A DNA stretch of 64,000 nt from Aeromicrobium fastidiosum. Lineage in GTDB: Bacteria > Actinomycetota > Actinomycetes > Propionibacteriales > Nocardioidaceae. Where the stretch lies: positions 1,984,001-2,048,000 of the forward strand of contig NZ_JAGIOG010000001.1 of the NCBI RefSeq assembly GCF_017876595.1. The letters are read 5' to 3'. Numbering within the stretch: the first letter of the stretch is position 1; every line of letters starts with the position of its first letter. Positions 58,210-64,000 of this stretch are shown piece by piece. The position numbers were made by a program, and so were the translations under genes. The notes under the pieces are model-generated. The model was not told the origin of the DNA. It saw nothing but the letters and a program-made list of their open reading frames with translations, and did no database searches.

Positions 58210-58929
58210 ATGTCCTCGACCGTCACCGTCGCCGAGATCGCCGCGACCATCGACCACGCCATCCTCAAGCCCGAGCTGACCCGCGACGACGTCGACGAGC
58301 AGCTCGCCCTGGTCGCTCGCTACGGCGTCTTCAGCGCGTGCGTGCGACCCAGCGACGTCTCGCACGCCTACGAGGTGCTCGAGGGCAGCGGCGTCGCGGT
58401 CTGCGCGGTCATCGGCTTCCCGCACGGCACCACGAGCACGCAGGCCAAGGTGGCCGAAGCCGTCCAGGCGCTCGACGACGGGGCGCGCGAGCTCGACATG
58501 GTGCTCAACATCGGACGACTGCGCAGCGGCATGCTCGACGACGTCGAGGCCGACATCCGCGCGGTCGTCACGGTGGCCGGCGAGCACGTCGTCAAGGTCA
58601 TCCTCGAGACCGCCTACCTGAACGACGATGAGATCGTCGCGGCCTGCCGGGCGTCCGAGCGCGCCGGTGCCGCGTTCGTCAAGACGTCGACGGGCTTCGC
58701 CGGGGGAGGGGCCACGGTCGAGCACCTGAGGCTCATGCGGTCCACGGTCTCCGACGCCGTCCAGGTCAAGGCGTCCGGTGGCGTGCGCGGGCTCGACACC
58801 CTGCTCGAGATGCGTGACCTCGGCGTCACCCGCTTCGGCACCAGCGCCACCGGCACGATCCTCGACGACGTGGCGGCCCGGGCGAGCGGCCTGGCAGCGT
58901 CCGGCGGCACCGACGAGACGTCGTACTGA
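58210..58929 (+). CDS. deoC: Deoxyribose-phosphate aldolase
   Basis: Splits deoxyribose 5-phosphate to glyceraldehyde 3-phosphate and acetaldehyde, the exit step of deoxynucleoside catabolism. 239 residues, TIM barrel. The acidic pair and Schiff-base Lys are in ELDMVLNIG, VKVILETAYL and KTSTGF; QVKASGGVRG is the second Lys region. ATG 58210 has AGGA 8 bases upstream; ATG 58201 is possible. It is divergent from the kinase-like gene with only 40 bases between. Confidence 0.94.
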   Translation: MSSTVTVAEIAATIDHAILKPELTRDDVDEQLALVARYGVFSACVRPSDVSHAYEVLEGSGVAVCAVIGFPHGTTSTQAKVAEAVQALDDGARELDMVLNIGRLRSGMLDDVEADIRAVVTVAGEHVVKVILETAYLNDDEIVAACRASERAGAAFVKTSTGFAGGGATVEHLRLMRSTVSDAVQVKASGGVRGLDTLLEMRDLGVTRFGTSATGTILDDVAARASGLAASGGTDETSY

Positions 58930-58930
58930 A

Positions 58931-58952
58931 CTTCACCGACTCGTCACCTGCA
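58931..58952 (+). promoter_or_regulatory. Candidate PHO box upstream of the secreted nucleotidase
   Basis: Two consecutive 11-base units, CTTCACCGACT and CGTCACCTGCA, share TCACC in the same phase, like the repeat units of PhoP sites. The match to GTTCACC-N4 is weaker than at ppk2. A TTGACA hexamer follows at 58969-58974, so PhoP would sit just upstream of the polymerase. Confidence 0.5.
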
Positions 58953-58968
58953 GTGCCCCGCAGATGCG

Positions 58969-58974
58969 TTGACA
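58969..58974 (+). promoter_or_regulatory. TTGACA -35 box of the nucleotidase promoter
   Basis: Exact TTGACA, rare in this GC range. A 17-base spacer leads to TGTGCT, a weak -10. It is about 115 bases upstream of the GTG start, leaving a leader that contains a CTCTCGGAGAG hairpin next to the ribosome-binding site. Confidence 0.45.
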
Positions 58975-59090
58975 TATCCGTCGCTCCGAGATGTGCTGTC
59001 GGGACGACTTCCTGAGACGACTCTCAGGCAGGCACACCATCGGGGGTGAGCCGTTGGACGGTGCCTCCGATCTCTCGGAGAGGCACCTGC

Positions 59091-62000
59091 GTGAAGCATC
59101 TGCCCCGCCGCCTGATGGCCGTCGCCACCGCGACGCTCCTCGGCGCACCGCTGCTGGCCGTGACCCCGGCCACCGCAGCCGACGACGTCACGATCAACCT
59201 GGTCGGCATCAACGACTTCCACGGCCGCATCGACTCGGCCACGGTGCAGTGGGCGGGCACGATCAAGCAGCTCGAGGCCGAGGCACCGGGCAACTCGCTG
59301 CTCGTCTCGGCGGGAGACAACATCGGTGCCTCCCTGTTCACGTCGGCCGTCGACGACGACAACCCCACGATCGACGTGCTCAACGCCGTGGGCCTCGACG
59401 CATCGGCGACCGGCAACCACGAGTTCGACAAGGGCTACGCCGACCTGGTCAACCGTGTCGTCCCGCGCGCGGACTTCCCGATCCTGGGCGCCAACGTGAC
59501 GAAGAAGTCGGACGGGTCCGCGGCCCTTCCGGCGTCGAAGACCTTCACGATCGACGGGGTCAGGATCGCCGTCATCGGCGCGGTGACGCAGGAGACGTCG
59601 ACCCTCGTGAGCCCCGACGGCATCGCGGACCTGACGTTCGGCGACCCCGTCGAGGGCATCAACGCCGAGGTCGACAGGCTCGAGGCCCTGGACGACTCGG
59701 AGCGACCCGACGTCATGGTCGCGTCGTTCCACGAGGGTGCTCCCGACGGGACGCTGACCCTGCCGCAGGCCGTCGCCGGCAGCTCGGTGTTCCGCCACCT
59801 CGTCGAGGACACGTCGCCCGACGTCGACGCGATCTTCATGGGCCACACGCACCAGAAGTACGCCTACGAGGCACCTGTGCCCGGTGCGTCGGGCAAGACC
59901 CGTCCGATCATCCAGACCGGCAACTACGGCGAGAACGTCGGCCAGATCAAGCTGCAGGTCAACCCCGACTCGGGCGAGGTCACGAGCTTCACGCTCAAGA
60001 ACACCGCACGCCTCGCGGCGTCCGACGCCGACCTGATCAAGCTCTACCCCGACCTCGCGGAGGTCAAGTCGATCCGTGACGCGGCCGTCACCGCCGCCGA
60101 CAAGGTCGGCAGCGTGCCGAAGGGCGAGATCACCGGCGACATCACCCGCGCCTTCACCGGCGGCACGACCGAGGACCGCGGGTCGGAGTCGACGGCCGGT
60201 GGCCTGGTCGCCGACGCGCTGCTCGAGACCGTCGCCGCCGAGCCCGCCGGCGCCGACATCGGCATCGTCAACCCGGGCGGCCTCCGTCCGCCCGACCTGA
60301 CGTATGCCGGGGTGCCGGGCAGCACGACCAACACCGACGGCGTCGTGACGTTCGCCGAGCTCAACTCGGTGCTGCCGTTCGCCAACAACCTCAACTCGGT
60401 GCGCCTGTCGGGTGCCTCGCTCAAGAAGGTGCTCGAGCAGCAGTGGCAGCGCGACGCCTCCGGCAACGTCCCGACGCGCGCCTACCTGCAGCTCGGTGTG
60501 TCGAAGAACGTCCACTACACCTTCGACGCGACCCGTCCCGAGGGCAGCCGCATCACCTCGGTGACGATCGACGGCAAGCCGCTCGAGGCCGACCAGCAGT
60601 ACAAGGTCGCGACGTTCTCGTTCCTGGCCACGGGAGGTGACAACTTCCGGGCCTTCAAGGAGGGCGTCAACACCGACACCGGCCTGGTCGACCGCGACGG
60701 CTGGGTCGCCTACTTCGAGAAGAACAGCCCGGTCTCGCCCGACTTCGCGAAGCGCTCGGTCGAGGTGCGCGGCGTCGCCGCCAAGTACGGCGTCGGCACG
60801 AAGGGCTCGGTCACGTTCCCGCGGCTCGACCTGACCTCGCTGGGCAGCCCGGCCAACACGCGCATCTACTCCAAGATCGTCTACGGCGACGGCGCGACGG
60901 CCTCGGTGCCGTCGCAGCCCGTGTCGTCCGGCGCGGCGACCGTCCCGTTCACGCTGCCCGAGGGCAGGAGCGGAGCCATGCGCCTCGAGTCCGAGGCGTT
61001 CCCGAGCCGCACCAAGATCGTCGTCCCGCTCGATGTCACGGGTGCGACGGTCACGGCGACGGCTCCGAAGGCGACGTTCGGCGATGACGTCCCGGTGGCG
61101 GTCACCGTCACGGGCCCGTCGGGCACCCCGGCCGGCGAGGTCACGCTGACGAACGGCGACACGAAGCTGGGCTCCGGCACGCTCAGCGACGGCGGGACGG
61201 CGACGATCCCCGTCGACAGCGAGGATCTCGGTGCCGGCACCACCACGGTCACTGCCACCTACGCCGGCGACGGCGCCGGCTACCCCGCGACGAGCGGCAG
61301 CGTCGACGTCGTGATCGCCAAGGCGGGCACGACCACGACGGCTCCCGATCCCGCGCCGACCAAGGTCAGCGATGACGCGAAGGTCGCCGTGACGGTCGAG
61401 TCGTCCACCGGCACCGAGCCCACGGGGGCTGTCACGGTCAGCGACGGCACCAGGGTCATCGGCTCGGCACAGCTCGCCGAGGGGTCGGCGAGCGTCAGCG
61501 CAGACCTGGCGGGCCTGTCCGTCGGCCCGCACGAGCTGACGGTCGCCTACGCCGGCGATGCCGACCACGAGGCCTCGACCACGACGGTCGACGTGGACGT
61601 CGTCAAGGGATCGGCCGGGCTGACGGCCACGGCCACCGGTTCGCCGTACGGGACGTCGACCGTCGTCCAGGTCGTCGGCGCTCCCGGTGCCACCGGCGTG
61701 GTCTACGTCGGCAACGGCTCGACCGTGGTCGGCATCGGCTTCCTGGTCGACGGCAAGGGCTCCGTGGCGCTGCCTGCGACGGCGCTGGTGCCGGGCACCT
61801 ACGCCCTCGGGGTGTTCTTCGGCGGCAGCGACTCGTACGACGCGGTCGACACGACGGTCGGTGTCACGATCGCCAAGGGGGCGACGAGCACCCGCAAGGT
61901 CTCGGTCAGCCCGCGCACGATCGTCCGCAACCGCACCAAGCCGTTCGTGACCGTCACGGTCACGGGTGAGGGCTTCACGGTCGACGGCGGCACCGTCACG

Positions 62001-62177
62001 CTGCGGCAGGGCGGCAAGAGCTACCGGGGGACGGTCAAGGGCGGCAAGGCACGCATCCGTCTCGGCAAGATCACGTCGTCCGGCAAGGCCAAGAAGGTCA
62101 CGGCGACGTACTCCGGCAACGGCGTCGCCAACGGCTCGTCGACGAGCTTCACGGTCAAGGTGCTCAAGAAGAAGTAG
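59091..62177 (+). CDS. Secreted 5'-nucleotidase with Ig-like repeat tail
   Basis: 1028-residue UshA-like enzyme that dephosphorylates nucleotides outside the cell. The signal peptide (KHLPRRLMAVATATLLGAPLL, cleavage near ATAAD) precedes a metallophosphatase domain with GINDFHGR, SAGDNIG, GNHEFDKGY, SFHEGA and GHTHQKY. Next comes the C-terminal nucleotidase domain (about 330-560; NPGGLRPPDLTYAGV, FANNLNSVRLSG, FLATGGDNFRAF), then four or so Ig-like repeats (DVPVAVTVTGPSG, DAKVAVTVESSTG and similar; each ends TVTATYAGDG or TVAYAGDAD) and a basic end (KKVTATYSGNGV). No sorting signal is visible. GTG 59091 is preceded by GGAGAGG. Confidence 0.92.
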   Translation: MKHLPRRLMAVATATLLGAPLLAVTPATAADDVTINLVGINDFHGRIDSATVQWAGTIKQLEAEAPGNSLLVSAGDNIGASLFTSAVDDDNPTIDVLNAVGLDASATGNHEFDKGYADLVNRVVPRADFPILGANVTKKSDGSAALPASKTFTIDGVRIAVIGAVTQETSTLVSPDGIADLTFGDPVEGINAEVDRLEALDDSERPDVMVASFHEGAPDGTLTLPQAVAGSSVFRHLVEDTSPDVDAIFMGHTHQKYAYEAPVPGASGKTRPIIQTGNYGENVGQIKLQVNPDSGEVTSFTLKNTARLAASDADLIKLYPDLAEVKSIRDAAVTAADKVGSVPKGEITGDITRAFTGGTTEDRGSESTAGGLVADALLETVAAEPAGADIGIVNPGGLRPPDLTYAGVPGSTTNTDGVVTFAELNSVLPFANNLNSVRLSGASLKKVLEQQWQRDASGNVPTRAYLQLGVSKNVHYTFDATRPEGSRITSVTIDGKPLEADQQYKVATFSFLATGGDNFRAFKEGVNTDTGLVDRDGWVAYFEKNSPVSPDFAKRSVEVRGVAAKYGVGTKGSVTFPRLDLTSLGSPANTRIYSKIVYGDGATASVPSQPVSSGAATVPFTLPEGRSGAMRLESEAFPSRTKIVVPLDVTGATVTATAPKATFGDDVPVAVTVTGPSGTPAGEVTLTNGDTKLGSGTLSDGGTATIPVDSEDLGAGTTTVTATYAGDGAGYPATSGSVDVVIAKAGTTTTAPDPAPTKVSDDAKVAVTVESSTGTEPTGAVTVSDGTRVIGSAQLAEGSASVSADLAGLSVGPHELTVAYAGDADHEASTTTVDVDVVKGSAGLTATATGSPYGTSTVVQVVGAPGATGVVYVGNGSTVVGIGFLVDGKGSVALPATALVPGTYALGVFFGGSDSYDAVDTTVGVTIAKGATSTRKVSVSPRTIVRNRTKPFVTVTVTGEGFTVDGGTVTLRQGGKSYRGTVKGGKARIRLGKITSSGKAKKVTATYSGNGVANGSSTSFTVKVLKKK

Positions 62178-62185
62178 CCCAGCGC

Positions 62186-62216
62186 TGCCCGGGGCGGTCA
62201 TCGGCCGCCCCGGGCA
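62186..62216 (+). terminator. Nucleotidase-gene terminator
   Basis: Perfect 12-base stem (62186-62197 with 62205-62216), loop TCATCGG, 9 bases past the stop. Confidence 0.75.
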
Positions 62217-62227
62217 CTGCGCCCGCA

Positions 62228-62245
62228 CGTCCACGCGTGTGGACG
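62228..62245. repeat. Small hairpin upstream of the nuclease gene
   Basis: CGTCCAC-gcgt-GTGGACG, a perfect 7-base stem 44 bases before the nuclease ATG. It may be part of an operator or of the terminator region. Confidence 0.4.
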
Positions 62246-62288
62246 CGTCACCGGATCCATCATCTGCAGGACCAGCATCGGGGAGCTC

Positions 62289-64000
62289 ATGAACACGTCG
62301 ATCATCACGCGAGGTGCGGCCGCAGCGGCCGTGGCCATCGCCTCACTCATCGCCCTGCCCGCCACTCCGGCCTCGGCCGCGGGGGCCGGGGTCGTCATCA
62401 ACGAGATCTACCCCAACGGCGGCAGCGGTGGGGGCACGTACCAGGGCCGCTTCTACGAGCTGTACAACTCGACCGATCAGGCGGTCAGCGTCGACGGATG
62501 GTCGCTCCAGTACCGGTCGCCGCTCAACGTGACCTCCGACTTCGGCCAGGTCTCGGCGCTCGGCGACACGACGATTCCCGCGGGCGGATACCTGTTGATC
62601 GCCGGCCCGGGCAACGGGGCCAACGCCAAGCCGTTGCCGAAGGCCGATGTGACCAGCTCCATCACCGCGGGTGCCGGTGGCGGCCAGATCGCGCTCAGCA
62701 CGTCGATCGATCCTCTGCCCGGCGACGACGTGCTGGGTGCGGACGACCTGGTGGATCTGGTGGGCTACGGCACCGCGAAGGTCTTCGAGGGCACCGCGGT
62801 GGCTCCTACGGGCAGCGCGACCAACGGCATCACGCGGGCGTCCACCCACGCCGACACCGACGACAACGCCGCCGACTTCTCGTCGGCGGAGGCCACCCCG
62901 TGCAGTCTGGCCGGGTGCGCCACGGTCACCCCGCCCGACCCGCCGGTCGCCACGACCATCGCCGAGGTGCAGGGCACCGGCTTCACGAGCCCGCTGGTCG
63001 GCACCAACGTCACCGTGAAGGGCGTCGTCACGGCGACGTACACGTCCGGTGCCTTCGACGGCGCGTACATCCAGACCGAGGGCACCGGCGACGTCGACCT
63101 CGCCGACCACAAGGCGTCCGACGGGGTGTTCGTCTCGTCGCTCGCGTTCGCCAAGGACGTCGAGAAGGGTGACTTCGTCTCGGTCACCGGCATCGTGTCG
63201 GAGTCGTTCGGTCTGACGCAGATCGCCACGCCCGATGGCGGGTGGTCGGTCATCGACAGCGAGCAGCACGATCCGGTCGAGCCCGCCGCCGTCACGTTCC
63301 CGCTGACGTCGGCCCAGCGGGAGTCGCTCGAGGGCATGTTGCTCGACGTCGAGGGCACCTACACCGTCACCAACAACTACACGACCGACCGCTTCGGCGA
63401 CATCGGTCTGGTCGACGGCGACGAGCCGCTCGACCAGCCCACCAACGTCGTCGCACCCGGCGAGGCCGCCAAGGAGCTGCAGGCACGCAACGACGCTCGC
63501 CTCATCACGCTCGACGACGGGGCGGACATCGACCGCTTCACGACCGACAAGAACATCGCGTTGCCGTGGCTGACGAAGACCAACCAGCTGCGCGTGGGGG
63601 CCAAGGCCACGATCGACGAGCCCGTCATCCTCGACTACCGCCGCAGCCTGTGGCGGCTGCAGCCGACCGAGCGACTCGTGGCGGGCGAGGAGCCGGCGAC
63701 GTTCACCAGCACGCGCTCCGCGAAGCCCGCGGCCGTCGGCGGCGACGTCACGATCGGCACGTTCAACGTGCTCAACTACTTCACGACGACGGGCCAGGCC
63801 TACGAGAAGCAGTCGGGCGAGAAGTGCGAGTTCTTCGCCGACCGGGCGGGTACGCCCATCGCGGTCGACGACTGCGGCGACGGTCCTCGCGGTGCCGCGA
63901 CGTCGGAGAGCCTCGAGCGCCAGCAGGCCAAGATCGTGACCGCGATCAACACCCTGGGTGCCGATGTCGTGTCACTGGAGGAGATCGAGAACTCCGCGCG
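62289..64000 (+). CDS. Secreted ExeM/NucH-like nuclease (3' end outside window)
   Basis: 570 residues are visible and the frame is open to the last base. The signal peptide (TRGAAAAAVAIASLIALPAT, cleavage near ASAAG) is followed by a lamin-tail domain (VVINEIYPNGGSGGGTYQGR, in part; YELYNSTDQAVSVDGWSLQY in part), then a DNA-binding OB domain (about 205-330; VGTNVTVKGVVTATY), and from residue 486 an endonuclease/exonuclease/phosphatase domain (VTIGTFNVLNYFTT; DVVSLEEIENSA). This is the ExeM/NucH order of secreted DNases. ATG 62289, GGAG 4-8 bases upstream. Together with the nucleotidase it would turn extracellular DNA into nucleosides. Confidence 0.88.
   Translation, partial: MNTSIITRGAAAAAVAIASLIALPATPASAAGAGVVINEIYPNGGSGGGTYQGRFYELYNSTDQAVSVDGWSLQYRSPLNVTSDFGQVSALGDTTIPAGGYLLIAGPGNGANAKPLPKADVTSSITAGAGGGQIALSTSIDPLPGDDVLGADDLVDLVGYGTAKVFEGTAVAPTGSATNGITRASTHADTDDNAADFSSAEATPCSLAGCATVTPPDPPVATTIAEVQGTGFTSPLVGTNVTVKGVVTATYTSGAFDGAYIQTEGTGDVDLADHKASDGVFVSSLAFAKDVEKGDFVSVTGIVSESFGLTQIATPDGGWSVIDSEQHDPVEPAAVTFPLTSAQRESLEGMLLDVEGTYTVTNNYTTDRFGDIGLVDGDEPLDQPTNVVAPGEAAKELQARNDARLITLDDGADIDRFTTDKNIALPWLTKTNQLRVGAKATIDEPVILDYRRSLWRLQPTERLVAGEEPATFTSTRSAKPAAVGGDVTIGTFNVLNYFTTTGQAYEKQSGEKCEFFADRAGTPIAVDDCGDGPRGAATSESLERQQAKIVTAINTLGADVVSLEEIENSA

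Noticed and set aside
61080..61880. Tandem repeats that might be a CRISPR or satellite array
   Set aside because: They are degenerate codons for Ig-like protein repeats within the nucleotidase, with no constant spacer pattern.
58944..62234. A 1096-residue open frame antisense to the nucleotidase gene
   Set aside because: It is the Arg/Gly/Val/Asp-rich mirror of a high-GC gene; no domain, no start context, and the plus-strand gene has clear motifs.
62246..62268. A possible third PHO box before the nuclease gene (GTCACC and a later TCATC)
   Set aside because: The two elements are 12, not 11, bases apart and only one matches TCACC, so the phase of PhoP units is lost.

Overview
The window is about 64 kb of very GC-rich DNA (G or C at almost every third codon position, many GTG starts, 1-, 4- and 8-base start/stop overlaps). 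It looks like chromosomal core sequence of an actinobacterium. The neighbourhood of pcrA, an M23 peptidase, sucCD, a DUF6350 membrane protein, purN-purH, folD-DUF3017, mdh and a monomeric NADP isocitrate dehydrogenase suggests Propionibacteriales, probably Nocardioidaceae (Aeromicrobium/Nocardioides-like). That assignment is inference from gene order and style. I found no rRNA, tRNA, CRISPR array, prophage or intact insertion sequence, and no gene-free stretch longer than 300 bases.

Layout. 1-4.6 kb: 3' part of a PcrA/UvrD helicase, a DUF559 nuclease-like protein, an M23 peptidase and a small B12-domain relic. 4.7-6.8 kb: sucCD. 7-8.8 kb: a sigma-factor-like protein fused to a membrane anchor and a duplicated outer domain. 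8.8-12.2 kb: DUF6350-purN-purH. 12.2-14.4 kb: YbaK remnant, TetR, folD, DUF3017. 14.5-17.1 kb: mdh behind a three-gene DUF692 (MNIO) operon with a membrane-anchored Gly/Cys-rich candidate substrate. 17.2-22.3 kb: collagen-like secreted protein, icd, a secreted repeat protein with a folded leader, an MFS exporter. 22.4-26.1 kb: sulfate ABC importer. 26.3-31 kb: DedA, ppk2, purU, PadR-controlled MFS pump. 31-35 kb: DUF3592-galK-pheA-GNAT operon. 35-41 kb: trpS, RNA ligase-like gene, LysR regulator and sdhCAB. 41-45.4 kb: hydrolase, MarR-MFS-SRPBCC, M20 amidohydrolase. 45.5-64 kb: nucleoside import and catabolism, Lon, deoC, a secreted 5'-nucleotidase and a secreted nuclease that runs off the window.

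How the parts work together. Five core-metabolism loci serve the TCA cycle (sucCD, mdh, icd, sdhCAB). The right third reads as a nucleic-acid scavenging line: extracellular nuclease, extracellular 5'-nucleotidase, a BMP-type nucleoside ABC importer, then cytidine deaminase, thymidine phosphorylase, adenosine deaminase and deoxyribose-phosphate aldolase, which deliver carbon to central metabolism. Two 11-base direct-repeat elements that look like PhoP (PHO) boxes lie upstream of ppk2 and of the secreted nucleotidase, suggesting phosphate-limitation control.

The most interesting locus is the precursor-MNIO-partner operon at 15.5-17.1 kb, a likely peptide-modification system acting on a membrane-tethered Cys/Gly tail. 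Next are the sigma-like membrane fusion at 7-8.8 kb, a leader RNA that could hide a ribosome-binding site at 20.3 kb, and the candidate operators for Lon (HspR type), sdh (LysR type) and the PadR pump.
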